Program-made: the position numbers and the translations under genes
IMG/VR virus record: IMGVR_UViG_3300042468_000945
Coordinates: 1 to 64,000 of that record
Source: a virus
Strand: one strand, 5' to 3'
Length of the DNA: 64,000 bases
Notes under the pieces: generated by a model
The model's input: the letters and a program-made list of their open reading frames with translations, nothing else
What the model was told of the DNA's origin: nothing
Databases searched by the model: none
In this document: piece by piece, positions 16,151-24,968 of the stretch
Layout: every line of letters begins with the position of its first letter
How positions within the stretch are numbered: the stretch's first letter is position 1

Positions 16151-16393
16151 ATGGGCGATGAAAAAATTGTAAGAGTTCTTAAGAGCGAATTTAAAAAAGC
16201 AAAAAGAAAGGAAATATATTTAAGAACTCTTATGTTGTGGTTAAAAAGATTTGTTGATAAAAATGTTCAATGTGTTGAAAGTTCTAGTGAGTATGTTTTT
16301 TCTTTTTCTGAAGAAAGGCAAGCTATGTATGGTACTATGTTGTTGAATCAGGTTATAAGGGATGGGTATCCGTCTAGAACGTTGTTTAGTTAA
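16151..16393 (+). CDS. Small rightward basic protein inside the leftward unit
   Basis: ORF of 80 residues from ATG at 16151 (MGDEKIVRVLKSEFKKAKRK); a longer reading from 16100 overlaps the opposite gene and is less likely. The N-terminal half is strongly basic and helical. The sequence FSEERQAMYGTMLLNQVIRDG near the end looks like a folded helix pair. It is the only supported rightward gene right of the terminators and fills the gap exactly, overlapping the tail spike stop by 8 bases tail to tail. No clear ribosome-binding site. Could be a small regulator; function unknown. Confidence 0.5.
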   Translation: MGDEKIVRVLKSEFKKAKRKEIYLRTLMLWLKRFVDKNVQCVESSSEYVFSFSEERQAMYGTMLLNQVIRDGYPSRTLFS

Positions 16394-18401
16394 ATTGTCT
16401 GCTTTTAGGTACTTGAATGTTCCCTTTATTTAGTGTACCAAATGTGCTGCTAAATAGAACACCACTTGCTGTGTTAAAGAAACTGGTATCAACACTCATA
16501 AAGTTTTCTTTACAGTTTTGATAATCATTTATGGGTCCACTAAGATATGCTGCAAGTAATGGATATCTTGTACTGTAAGGAGGTTTGTCGTAGTTAACAT
16601 CTTTAAGAAGCTTAAAGAATTCCCATACCCCTTCAAGTTTACCTATAGAGTTATTTGCTAAATTCAGTGTAGCTGATGTAATAGGAATGTTAGTTCCATT
16701 AATGGCTACGTCTGCTGTTACTTTAACTCTAGTATCGCCAAACCATAAAAACTCACCAGTACCAATAGCTCCAGTTATCGGTAGGGTTGTTAGTGCAGAT
16801 ACTGTACCATTAACCGCACCAGAAAGCTGAACAGCTACACTTAGTGATGACTTATCTGGAACCATTGTTCTTCTTTGAGCCCACGTATTGAGTGCATTAT
16901 CTAAATGGAATCCTACAAGACAATCTTTAAAAGTATTTTCGTCTGATACAATATAACTACCACCATTTGTTCTGATTGCAAAGTCAATGTTTTCAAATAA
17001 GCAGTTACTAATTGTGAAATCACTTACACCATCATCCAGATAAACTCCAGCTAGTACGTTACCTGCATACTTAGCATTTTCAGAGTACATAGTTGTTTTG
17101 TGATTTTTAATTGTAGAATTTGAAATACTGTTTCCTCTGAAAGATGGGTCTCGTCCACTATAGACTGTACCGTTGTCTGCATTATTTCTTGCTGTATTAT
17201 CTATGTACAAATTGGATAGTTTACACTCATTACCCCACAAGAAACAAGCTGCTCCATTAGAGTTTTCAAACCTACAGGTTTTAACAGTTAAACCACAACC
17301 ATAAAAAACGATTCCAGCACCGTGAACTTGAGCAAACCTACCACTACCAGAAAACTTAACATTTTCAAATAATGTACCACTATCTAGTAATGTTTCTCTT
17401 GAAGTTGTTGTAATATAGAATGATTGTGCTCCAATATCGTTAATAGTTGAGTTTGTTACCTTCAAGCCCGTACCAGTATATACAACACCAGCATTACCTA
17501 TAGCTGTAAGGTATGAATTATTAAAAGTAAAGTTAGTACAATTATTACAGGTTATAGCTGTGCCTCTAAGCCCTCTAATTGTAATTTCTAGGTTAACGTT
17601 ATTACAGTTATTAAAAGTAATAGCTGACCCAACAAACTCTCCACCAGTCAACGCTGTTTTTTGAGTATTAGGATTAAACCCTACAGGAGCAACATAATAG
17701 ACTTTACCGTAGTTACCAAAACTAGAAATTCTATCAATCCAATAATAACCTGCTTGGGTTAGGTATTCTGGAAGATTAAATGCGTAATATTTAGCTGTGT
17801 TTGATATTAAGTTAGTTACACCATTACTTACAGATGAGATTGTTAAAACATTCGTACCTGTATTAATAGCTGAAACTGTTTTCAATTCACTTGCATACAG
17901 TACTCCAACATTACCAATAACACACATACCATTAACATTAGTTAATGTATCAAACTCAGAGTTGCTGTAACCAAGAGAAACAGCATCTCCAGGAGATGTT
18001 GTATTTGCTACCCAAATATTTTGTCTTGCACACTCTGCAATGTTGTCTTGAATAATTAATTCTGCTGGTGGGATTGAAGTAAATGGAGTTTTTTGAAGTC
18101 CACCATGAACAACATTACTGTATGTCCCGAGACTAGCTCCATCCTTTAAAGTTGTAACCCAAACTTGTCCAGTTACACTTGCTGGAATCCTAGAAAAGAT
18201 TGGGTCTTGTGCTGTTAACTGTGTCCAGGTATTTAGACTATAAGAATAGTCTAAAGTACCTTTAATTGTAATATTGCTTTTGTTTGATATTACAATTTGA
18301 CGATCAGTATTTATTACACCAATATCAATTGATGTATTGTTTGCAAGCTGTTCAAGACTGAACTCAGCTTTACCTCTAGCTGCTCCTTTTATAGTTCTCA
18401 T
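16386..18401 (-). CDS. Parallel beta-helix tail spike protein
   Basis: A 671-residue protein. Residues about 240-480 consist of short repeats rich in Asn, Gly, Thr and Ser (NNCNNVNLEITIRG, CNNCTNFTFNNSYL, LKVTNSTINDIG, CGLTVKTCRFENSNG), the pattern of right-handed parallel beta-helices found in phage tail spikes that bind or cleave surface polysaccharide. The N-terminal 130 residues likely attach it to the virion or to a preceding fibre, and the C-terminal 150 are beta-rich. Catalytic residues cannot be placed by eye. Translationally coupled (4-base overlap) to the fibre gene before it. Confidence 0.8.
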   Translation of the reverse strand: MRTIKGAARGKAEFSLEQLANNTSIDIGVINTDRQIVISNKSNITIKGTLDYSYSLNTWTQLTAQDPIFSRIPASVTGQVWVTTLKDGASLGTYSNVVHGGLQKTPFTSIPPAELIIQDNIAECARQNIWVANTTSPGDAVSLGYSNSEFDTLTNVNGMCVIGNVGVLYASELKTVSAINTGTNVLTISSVSNGVTNLISNTAKYYAFNLPEYLTQAGYYWIDRISSFGNYGKVYYVAPVGFNPNTQKTALTGGEFVGSAITFNNCNNVNLEITIRGLRGTAITCNNCTNFTFNNSYLTAIGNAGVVYTGTGLKVTNSTINDIGAQSFYITTTSRETLLDSGTLFENVKFSGSGRFAQVHGAGIVFYGCGLTVKTCRFENSNGAACFLWGNECKLSNLYIDNTARNNADNGTVYSGRDPSFRGNSISNSTIKNHKTTMYSENAKYAGNVLAGVYLDDGVSDFTISNCLFENIDFAIRTNGGSYIVSDENTFKDCLVGFHLDNALNTWAQRRTMVPDKSSLSVAVQLSGAVNGTVSALTTLPITGAIGTGEFLWFGDTRVKVTADVAINGTNIPITSATLNLANNSIGKLEGVWEFFKLLKDVNYDKPPYSTRYPLLAAYLSGPINDYQNCKENFMSVDTSFFNTASGVLFSSTFGTLNKGNIQVPKSRQFN

Positions 18402-19183
18402 GCTGAGTATGACCAGAACCAGTCAATAGCTGCTGGGGAAGCAGCACCTTGTATTTCTGTAAAACCAGTAGCGTTAAGTGATGCAAAAGAAGTTGGGAAG
18501 TTAAAAGCAGCAAATTCAGCTTGTGTATTAAACATGTTAGTGGCTAGTCCTGCGTTAAGATTAAAGCCCCTATTTGTCCAACCTGCTGGGTATACGTTAA
18601 AACCAGCTGGTGACCCCAAGTTAAGAAGCCGGGTTGCGCTGAAAGTCCCAGCTGAAGTTACACCAGATGCTGCAAACCTATTTGTAACCCATGCAATAAC
18701 ATAATCTCCAACATAAGGAAGTGCAGTTGGTGTTAAACAACCTGTACCAGACATTGTGTAAGCAGTACCAGACACAACAGAAAAAGTATTTTCAATTCCC
18801 GAAACTTTTGTATTAGGCAAACCTTGAGCGTTTAATGTATACAACGCAAACTTAATTTGAGGTTGAACACCCCCTGTTACAGAGTGTGCTGTAGCATCGT
18901 GTTGAATACCTACCTTATCAATTGGTTTAAGCGTAGGACTAAAAATTCTTTTACAGTATACTGTAGATTGTGAGCCTGTGGTTGGAAGAACACCTGTTGT
19001 TAGTGTGCTTTCAATAGGCATAAAACCAAATGCTCTTGAGGAGAAAAATCTTACGTTATCACTAAGTGCTCCAGTCACATTAGCGAGTAGGCTACTAAGT
19101 CCAACAACTTCGCTAACCAAAATCTGTGGGTAGTCCGGTGTTGTTGGGGTTCTAAAACTGTTAGGATCGTTAATTAGTGACAT
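18398..19183 (-). CDS. Tail fibre-like protein
   Basis: A 261-residue beta-rich protein low in charge and rich in Thr, Ser, Ala, Gly and Pro, as in tail fibre heads. The start (NSFRTPTTPDYPQILVSEV) and a Gly-rich aromatic tail ending in DWFWSYSA are notable. It precedes the beta-helix spike with an ATGA overlap, so the two probably form one adhesion device, with this protein as base or partner. No named domain recognised. Confidence 0.6.
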   Translation of the reverse strand: MSLINDPNSFRTPTTPDYPQILVSEVVGLSSLLANVTGALSDNVRFFSSRAFGFMPIESTLTTGVLPTTGSQSTVYCKRIFSPTLKPIDKVGIQHDATAHSVTGGVQPQIKFALYTLNAQGLPNTKVSGIENTFSVVSGTAYTMSGTGCLTPTALPYVGDYVIAWVTNRFAASGVTSAGTFSATRLLNLGSPAGFNVYPAGWTNRGFNLNAGLATNMFNTQAEFAAFNFPTSFASLNATGFTEIQGAASPAAIDWFWSYSA

Positions 19184-19203
19184 GTCAAAGTAAATAGAGG
19201 AGT

Positions 19204-19791
19204 CTAAGGTCGTAAATAAGAAGATAAAATTGACTTTAATTTATCAGGTATTTTTACCTTCTCACCAGCTAACACACTTTCAATTATTTCTTGATGTTCT
19301 GGTGTTTGTTGGCTTATAAATATAGATAAAAGAGTATCATCTTCTAAATCTATTGAATGGTCTAGTGTTTCGTAATCTGTATGTGTTGTAGGAACTTTGT
19401 CTTTAATTGTTTGAGTTATTTGTTCTTTAAAGCAATAAACAATAGTGGAAGCCAAATTGGTTTCACACCTAATAATGGCTTCCATAACTGCTACTTGCCC
19501 TAAAGTAAATAGTTCATCTTTATCATAACAAGATAACTTATGCTTCAACATCATAGCTGTATTTTCTAATGGTGTTGATTTACTTGCAAAGGTCCTTAGA
19601 AATGCTTTTTGGTAAGAAGAAAAAGGATTAATTTTTCCTGTCAAACATACGCTTACCAAAGAAACTATAAGTCTTTGGAACATATATAAAAGTAGGTCCC
19701 TAGCTTCCATATCCCCCGCCTTTGCTTTTTCAATCAAAGGCGGGATTGTTAGTGGGTCAAACCGTTCATTCTTTGCTTTAGTTTTTCTCAT
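19204..19791 (-). CDS. Divergent sigma-70-like protein (candidate)
   Basis: A 195-residue protein. LIEKAKAGDMEARDLLLYMF resembles the start of sigma region 2; KDELFTLGQVAVMEAIIRCE resembles the DLVQEG..GL..A..RFD helix; and CFKEQITQTIKD the following helix that contacts the -10 element. An insertion of about 45 residues separates the first from the second block. The C-terminal 40 residues have a short helical end but no clear region 4 helix-turn-helix. It may redirect host RNA polymerase to phage late promoters. It follows the Ycf45-like gene. Call is moderate: sequence similarity is by pattern only. Confidence 0.5.
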   Translation of the reverse strand: MRKTKAKNERFDPLTIPPLIEKAKAGDMEARDLLLYMFQRLIVSLVSVCLTGKINPFSSYQKAFLRTFASKSTPLENTAMMLKHKLSCYDKDELFTLGQVAVMEAIIRCETNLASTIVYCFKEQITQTIKDKVPTTHTDYETLDHSIDLEDDTLLSIFISQQTPEHQEIIESVLAGEKVKIPDKLKSILSSYLRP

Positions 19792-19796
19792 TAAAA

Positions 19797-20942
19797 CTAC
19801 TTTCTTCTTCTAAAATTTTTCTTGGGGCTTTTAGATTCTTCAGTTGAAAATCTATTAGATCTTCTTCTTTCAAACGATTCTCTGTTTGGTTCCGAGAACA
19901 TTTCAAAAGTATTAGTTTCTTCGTTTTTGACTTCAATTTTAGGTTCAGACAATTTTAGAATCCTACCATTAACAATTCTTCTTGTTTCTGGGGTAATCTT
20001 TTTACCTGTCAAAAATGCGTCAACAACTGCTGTGGTGCTGTGGTGAATTGCAATTTCATCATGCGAATGAATTTCTACAATACAGTCAAAAGGAGGATTA
20101 CCTTCTCTTTCTTGAATAGTTTTTTGAGTTCCTCTCTTTGTTGCCATCTCGTCTGTGAGAGTAACGGTTTTTACACCACCAATAAGTTCTGAAATTGATT
20201 TGTTTCTAATAATATCTTCTATTGTATTACCGTGTGCTGTAACTATGATTTGTACTCCTCTTTGAGATATAGTTTGGGCGGCAAGGCTCTCAGTATTGGT
20301 AGAGACTTCATCAACAATAATAACTTGTGGCATATGGTTTTCAACAGCTTCGATCATTACTTCATGTTGGTTCTTACTTCGGGGTACTTGCAATCGTCTA
20401 CTCTTTCCAACTGCCAAGTGTGGAACATCTCCTTCTCCAGCAATTTCGTTTGATGTATCAACAATCACAACTCTTTTTTGCATTTCAACAGACAGAATCT
20501 TTGCAGCTTCTCTTAGCAAACTCGTTTTTCCTACGCCTGGTGGCCCTACAATTAATAGGCTCTTTCCTTCATGTAACAAATCTTCAATAAGTTTTGCGTT
20601 TCCAACGTGGGGTTTTCCAATACGAATAGTTAAGCCAATAATATCCTCGTTTCTATTAACAATGACACTTATTCGGTGAAGGGTACCATCAATACCACAA
20701 CGATTATCAATATTAGGTTTACTTAGGTTACTAAGTATGTCGTTAATTAACTTTCTATCTGTAAGGATGTCTGTCTCATAGGCACTATCATTTTCATATC
20801 TAAACTCAACAAACCTACCTAAATCAACAACAATTTCAATTAATGTGTCAATATCAGTAATGCTATCTGAGATTTGATTTGGTAAGGTATCAAGTAATAA
20901 CTCAATGTCAGCGTAAACTGCTTCGTCAAAATTAGGGTTCAT
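19797..20942 (-). CDS. ycf45: Ycf45-like AAA ATPase (SpoIIIAA-related)
   Basis: A 381-residue ATPase. From the ATG at 20942 (strong AAGGAAA before it; an upstream GTG at 20963 is possible) the order is a helical N-terminal region, GTLHRISVI, Walker A GPPGVGKTS (133-141), VVIVDTSNEIAGEGDVPH, then HQVMIEAVENHMP-like text, Walker B VIIVDEV, and VTLTDEMATKRGTQKT. These blocks follow the Ycf45 family of cyanobacteria and plastids closely, and more distantly the Firmicutes SpoIIIAA ATPase. The basic tail (ERRRSNRFS, KNFRRRK) replaces the usual R3H nucleic-acid-binding domain. Role in Ycf45 itself is not well known. Its presence hints at a cyanobacterial host. Confidence 0.9.
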   Translation of the reverse strand: MNPNFDEAVYADIELLLDTLPNQISDSITDIDTLIEIVVDLGRFVEFRYENDSAYETDILTDRKLINDILSNLSKPNIDNRCGIDGTLHRISVIVNRNEDIIGLTIRIGKPHVGNAKLIEDLLHEGKSLLIVGPPGVGKTSLLREAAKILSVEMQKRVVIVDTSNEIAGEGDVPHLAVGKSRRLQVPRSKNQHEVMIEAVENHMPQVIIVDEVSTNTESLAAQTISQRGVQIIVTAHGNTIEDIIRNKSISELIGGVKTVTLTDEMATKRGTQKTIQEREGNPPFDCIVEIHSHDEIAIHHSTTAVVDAFLTGKKITPETRRIVNGRILKLSEPKIEVKNEETNTFEMFSEPNRESFERRRSNRFSTEESKSPKKNFRRRK

Positions 20943-20982
20943 AAGTTTCCTTTGGTTTCCCACTTAAATAGGGGACTAGAAA

Positions 20983-21846
20983 CTAAGTTACAATTACAGA
21001 ATTAGTAGCGCGATCAAGGAAGGATTTTCCTTTTAAATTGCTATCTGTGAAACTTAATGCTTCTCTAATCCAAACATATAATATATTCCCATCCATAAAT
21101 GAATCTTCTATAGCTGTACCGCCATAATAATGCTCTTCTGAGGAGACAAAATGGAATTTACTGTCAAATTTTTCTTTTGTTAAATTATTAATAAATTCTC
21201 TAAAAGGAACATAAATTTTATCTCCATACATCCTTGCTGAAGAAATTTTAGTTTTTTTCAGGAAACTAGATTTTACTACATTCCAATTTTCATATTTTTC
21301 TGGTTGGGCTTTAGGTTTTGAAGCCTCTTTCATAAGATTCAATACAAATGTTTTTGTTACCCGATTACCAGGACAAGACTTTGTTGTTTTAGGGTCATCT
21401 CTATGAAATAGGATAGTCTTTGTAGTAACAGGTAAACCTAGCCACTCAGCTAAGATAACACCCAATTCAGTTGCTGTTTTCCAGCAAGCTAAACCCCTTC
21501 CTGATGATGGATTTTCTGTATCATAATCTCCCAGTACTTCAATACCTATACTGGATGAGTTAAAACTTGCAGCATGGATACCTTTTTCAGTAACTGATGT
21601 CATACCAAAAATTTGGTCTTCATCCACAAAGAAGTGAGGACCTCGATCCCATCGCTTCTCATTTTCATAAAAACTTTTAATATTAGCAATGTGTTGAATT
21701 GTAAAACCTTTAGGCCTGTCTTTTAATGCTGGAAACCATGTGTGGTGAAACGTAATACTTTTTACCCAGCCAGGTTTTGGCTGGGTTTGTAAATATGTTT
21801 TTAATGTTTCTGGTGTCCAGACTTTGCCTACTTCTTTAAAACCCAT
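20983..21846 (-). CDS. N-acetylmuramoyl-L-alanine amidase (endolysin)
   Basis: A 287-residue cell-wall hydrolase of the amidase_2/PGRP fold, cutting the bond between N-acetylmuramic acid and L-alanine. The zinc ligands are readable: FHHTW (H34 or H35), FHRDD (H148) and KSCPG (C158), with GIHAASFNSSSIGIEV as the typical core strand. Residues after about 175 form a separate C-terminal domain, beta-rich (KIYVPFREFINNL), likely for cell-wall binding. No signal peptide is seen, so a holin would be needed. The start overlaps the previous gene by 11 bases. Likely the lysis enzyme of this phage. Confidence 0.9.
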   Translation of the reverse strand: MGFKEVGKVWTPETLKTYLQTQPKPGWVKSITFHHTWFPALKDRPKGFTIQHIANIKSFYENEKRWDRGPHFFVDEDQIFGMTSVTEKGIHAASFNSSSIGIEVLGDYDTENPSSGRGLACWKTATELGVILAEWLGLPVTTKTILFHRDDPKTTKSCPGNRVTKTFVLNLMKEASKPKAQPEKYENWNVVKSSFLKKTKISSARMYGDKIYVPFREFINNLTKEKFDSKFHFVSSEEHYYGGTAIEDSFMDGNILYVWIREALSFTDSNLKGKSFLDRATNSVIVT

Positions 21847-22414
21847 TATGCATTCCGTCCATTACTGTACCAACAAGTACATCACTTTCTTTTTCAACTA
21901 CTGGTGCAAGGAGTGCGACCAACATAGCAAGGAATCTCTTTTCTTGGATTGTTGGTTGGAAAGGAAGCCTTGCTTTTGTAAGTTTAGCAATGGTTCCAGA
22001 AGATTCTAAGAAGGAATCAAGAGCATAGTTCAACTTCTCTGAAGATCTAAGTACTTGAATAAAGAGTTGACTATCTTCTAAATTAGCTAAAGCCTCAGAA
22101 CCAAATGATTCTAACTCTTCATTTGTCAAACTTCTAATTGCAATCTTGTCACAATACTTTTGAAATTCTTCATTAGCATCTTCCCAAGTAACGTTAGGAC
22201 TACCAGTATCAAAGTTTTCTGGGAGAGTCAACTTTTGAAGTGCTTTCATTAAAGGTGCAATAAAAGCTTCATGTGCAGTAATACTTACAACTGCATCGTT
22301 TTGAGCAAGAGTGGCTACAATAATGCCTTGTAAGTCTTTTCTAAGTGCCTCTTCTTGTTCGTCTTCTGTTAACTTGTAAAGGGCAAAATTATTTAGTCTT
22401 TCTTGAATCGTCAT
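21836..22414 (-). CDS. Hypothetical helical protein upstream of endolysin
   Basis: A 192-residue acidic protein made mainly of amphipathic helices. A C-terminal stretch LAMLVALLAPVVEKESDVLVG (about residues 161-181) is hydrophobic enough to consider a single membrane segment. Position directly before the amidase (11-base overlap) would suit a holin or spanin-like partner, but the protein lacks a typical holin layout. Function unknown. Confidence 0.55.
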   Translation of the reverse strand: MTIQERLNNFALYKLTEDEQEEALRKDLQGIIVATLAQNDAVVSITAHEAFIAPLMKALQKLTLPENFDTGSPNVTWEDANEEFQKYCDKIAIRSLTNEELESFGSEALANLEDSQLFIQVLRSSEKLNYALDSFLESSGTIAKLTKARLPFQPTIQEKRFLAMLVALLAPVVEKESDVLVGTVMDGMHNGF

Positions 22415-22526
22415 CTTTATTATTCCTTTTCTTCTTCTTTTTCTCTTGTGCTTTAGTAATTTCTTCTTCTATGATTTTGGTGCTTTCAAGGTTACCATCT
22501 AACCCTATAAATTTAATTTCTTCCAT
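22389..22526 (-). CDS. Tiny charged protein (45 aa)
   Basis: ORF of 45 residues starting with a TAATG overlap at the preceding gene's stop and ending 26 bases into the next gene. It is highly charged, with an acidic half (STKIIEEEITKAQ) followed by a run of five lysines. It fills the gap between the flanking genes in a packed operon, which supports it as real. Function unknown. Confidence 0.45.
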   Translation of the reverse strand: MEEIKFIGLDGNLESTKIIEEEITKAQEKKKKKRNNKDDDSRKTK

Positions 22527-22996
22527 TATTCAGACCACCCAGCAATTGTTTTTGGATTAGAAAAGTCTGGTGAGTATTGTCCTTCTAGTACTTTGAAGAT
22601 GTGTTTGTCTTTTTCCTTTAGTATTGTAATTCTTAGTGTACCAGGTTTGTTAGTTTCTTTATCTAATGCTTGTAATTCCCATACACATTCTTCACATAAT
22701 TTACCTACTTCATTAATATACTGTAGGAGCTTTTTATAATTTTTTCCAACAAATGCGACATAGTATCTTTCATTAACAGTAACAAAGTTTACAGGATCGG
22801 AATCAATTTTATTACTTGGTACTTTAATTGAATCACTAATTGGTGAAAAGATCATATCTGAATCAACATAAAGAGCAGGGTCTTCTGAGTTGTACTTATG
22901 TAGTTTTTGCTTGTTTCCCCAACCCCCGTCTACCTTTACTGAACCAATCCATACGTTTGGTTCAATGTATTTTTTAATTAAATCTTTATTAGTCAT
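22526..22996 (-). CDS. Hypothetical protein (156 aa)
   Basis: ORF of 156 residues, beta-rich, with no recognised domain. Aromatic and Lys-rich segments (RYYVAFVGKNYKKLLQYI) and a single CEEC pair are seen. It lies two bases from the 69-residue gene before it and one base overlaps the 45-residue ORF after it. Sits between the sugar cassette and the lysis genes. Confidence 0.55.
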   Translation of the reverse strand: MTNKDLIKKYIEPNVWIGSVKVDGGWGNKQKLHKYNSEDPALYVDSDMIFSPISDSIKVPSNKIDSDPVNFVTVNERYYVAFVGKNYKKLLQYINEVGKLCEECVWELQALDKETNKPGTLRITILKEKDKHIFKVLEGQYSPDFSNPKTIAGWSE

Positions 22997-22997
22997 A

Positions 22998-23207
22998 CTA
23001 CACGCACATCACTATATCACTATCTAGTTGTAATAAATATTTTGCTTTCTTTCTACCTTTTGGGTAGGTTAAAAAATATTTATACTCGTAATAAGCTGAG
23101 TTATATTCCATCCACTCATGGACAGCACATTTTTCTCTGTCAATACTATTCTTTATATTGGCTAGATTTATATAACCAAGTTTAGTATTAATCCATTTTG
23201 AACTCAT
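22998..23207 (-). CDS. Small hypothetical protein (69 aa)
   Basis: ORF of 69 residues that starts 20 bases inside the end of the aminotransferase gene, suggesting coupling. Two parts: an N-terminal segment with WINTKLGYINLANI and a basic, Tyr-rich centre (SAYYEYKYFLTYPKGRKKAK). No family recognised. Confidence 0.5.
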   Translation of the reverse strand: MSSKWINTKLGYINLANIKNSIDREKCAVHEWMEYNSAYYEYKYFLTYPKGRKKAKYLLQLDSDIVMCV

Positions 23208-24255
23208 TAATTAACCTTACAATTTCTTTTCTTTGCTCTTTTGTTACCCAGAAACCATTTGGTATTGATATTTGAGTTTTGTCAAAATATTCTGTATTTG
23301 GAAGGTCAATCTTAGAATCTTTAAAGACTGTGTGTTTGTCGTTTCTTGCGTGGACTTGTGAAGTTGATACACCATTGATTTTCATGTAATCAATAAACCC
23401 ATCCCTGAGTTTTTGATTTTTTAATTGTAGTGTATAAATCCAATAATTACATGTTGGATCATACTCATGTAAAATAACATCTGAGTTTGTAATCTTATCA
23501 CAATAGTATTTAGCATTTTTTCTTGATTTGACAACTGCTTTCTTAGCATTTTCAATATTTCCTAAACCAATAGCTGAACCGACATCATGTGGTTGAAATT
23601 TGTATCCTGGAATTTTAATATCTTGTTTACAGCGGAAGGATTCGTTTGCATCACGATTTAATCCAAACCATCTCATAAGCTTGGCATTTTCATACTTATC
23701 TTGTGGAACCATTAATGCACCACCATCTACAGTAGTTAAGAATTTAATTGCTTGGAAGCTCCAGCAAATGTAGTCGCCACAGTTATCAGGATCAACGTAC
23801 AGGCAATGTGCGGCATCTTGAATAATAGGAATACCAAACTTCTTTAAAGCGTTGTAATCACAAAATCTTCCTGCCCAATCAACAGCAATAATTGCTTTGG
23901 TTTCTGGAGTTATTTTCCTTCCAACATCTTCTGGATCAATCAACCCAAACTCATTAATGTCTGCCCATATAATGCTTGCGTAATGGTGAAGAACAGGTAG
24001 GTTTGAGGCGGTGCAGGTCTGTGCAGTTGATATAACTTGTGTTCCTGGTTCAACCCCACAAAGAGTCAAAGCCATTGTTATTGCACTTGTACAAGAGTTA
24101 ACAGATAATGGTTTAACAGGAAGGTTTGGATTCAAAGCATAGAAAGCTTCTTCAAATTCTTCAACAACTTTTCCTTGTCCAATATATCCAGACTTAATTA
24201 CTTGATTAAGTAATTTACTTCTAGAATTCATGTTAACTTTAAATAGTGGTATCAT
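23188..24255 (-). CDS. DegT/DnrJ/EryC1-family sugar aminotransferase
   Basis: A 355-residue PLP-dependent enzyme that transfers an amino group to a keto-sugar nucleotide. Seen: GYIGQGKVVEEFEEAF at the start, NSCTSAITMAL (53-63), IIQDAAHC with D147 as the PLP pyridine partner, and SFQAIKFLTTVDGG in which K171 is the expected PLP lysine. Length is normal for the family. It overlaps the previous glycosyltransferase start-to-stop by a base. It implies the cassette makes or consumes an amino sugar. Confidence 0.9.
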   Translation of the reverse strand: MIPLFKVNMNSRSKLLNQVIKSGYIGQGKVVEEFEEAFYALNPNLPVKPLSVNSCTSAITMALTLCGVEPGTQVISTAQTCTASNLPVLHHYASIIWADINEFGLIDPEDVGRKITPETKAIIAVDWAGRFCDYNALKKFGIPIIQDAAHCLYVDPDNCGDYICWSFQAIKFLTTVDGGALMVPQDKYENAKLMRWFGLNRDANESFRCKQDIKIPGYKFQPHDVGSAIGLGNIENAKKAVVKSRKNAKYYCDKITNSDVILHEYDPTCNYWIYTLQLKNQKLRDGFIDYMKINGVSTSQVHARNDKHTVFKDSKIDLPNTEYFDKTQISIPNGFWVTKEQRKEIVRLINEFKMD

Positions 24256-24968
24256 TATTGTTTGTCTACTACATTATATGTGTTAGTTCTTCCACCTAGT
24301 TGGTCACTAAAAAATGCTTTGTACTGGGAGGTAATTGAATTAAAAGGACATAAACCTAAAGAATTATATAATTGATCATATATAGATGCATCTAAATTTC
24401 TTGTCCCTTGTGGGTAGTGTAATTGATTATCATTAAAAGCATTTATCCTATAACTTACTTGCGTAGAATCAACTGTACAACTTGGTATTAAATTATGGGT
24501 GTGGTTTAATCCATGACCTCTAGTTATATTATTATCTACTAATTCTCGATAAGTTTCTATATACGGGTCAAATGGAATTATATGTGAATAAGAATAGTTT
24601 ATATTAGGATTGTCTGTATAAAATTTATTGAGGTTTTCTAAATAGTCTGGAAGAAGTGCATCATCGTCACACAAACAAATAAATACATCTTCTGTAGAAG
24701 ATCTTATAGCTTCAGTCATAAACAAACCATGTCTACTACCGCCCTGTGTTTCTTTTTGTTCAATACTATCTTCAATGTAGATAAACTCAATTTGATCAAG
24801 GTAATCTTTTAAAACTTCTTCTACAATTGGTCTACCTTTGTTAGTAGAACCGTCATCAATAAATACTAATCGCCAATTTTTATATGTTTGATCTCTTATG
24901 GACTCTAGAGCATTTAGAAACATTTTGGGTCTCTCAAAATAAACTAAACAAATTAAAAATTTTAACAT
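24255..24968 (-). CDS. Family 2 glycosyltransferase
   Basis: A 237-residue GT-A enzyme. FIDDGSTNKGRPIVEEVL is the usual nucleotide-sugar binding block and CLCDDDALLPDYL contains the metal-binding DDD motif. It starts 7 bases within the end of the SDR gene and ends on the aminotransferase start (one-base overlap). No membrane segment, so it probably acts on a cytoplasmic acceptor. Donor and acceptor cannot be told by sequence. Confidence 0.88.
   Translation of the reverse strand: MLKFLICLVYFERPKMFLNALESIRDQTYKNWRLVFIDDGSTNKGRPIVEEVLKDYLDQIEFIYIEDSIEQKETQGGSRHGLFMTEAIRSSTEDVFICLCDDDALLPDYLENLNKFYTDNPNINYSYSHIIPFDPYIETYRELVDNNITRGHGLNHTHNLIPSCTVDSTQVSYRINAFNDNQLHYPQGTRNLDASIYDQLYNSLGLCPFNSITSQYKAFFSDQLGGRTNTYNVVDKQ

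Noticed and set aside
15901-16161. Rightward 86-codon ORF overlapping the beta-rich leftward gene
   Set aside because: It is antisense to a gene with a good ribosome-binding site, and the real rightward gene starts at 16151.
20232-20679. Three overlapping rightward ORFs of 71-127 codons inside the Ycf45-like gene
   Set aside because: They are antisense to strongly conserved Walker A and B blocks of a leftward gene and their translations show no sensible domain. They are shadows of coding bias.
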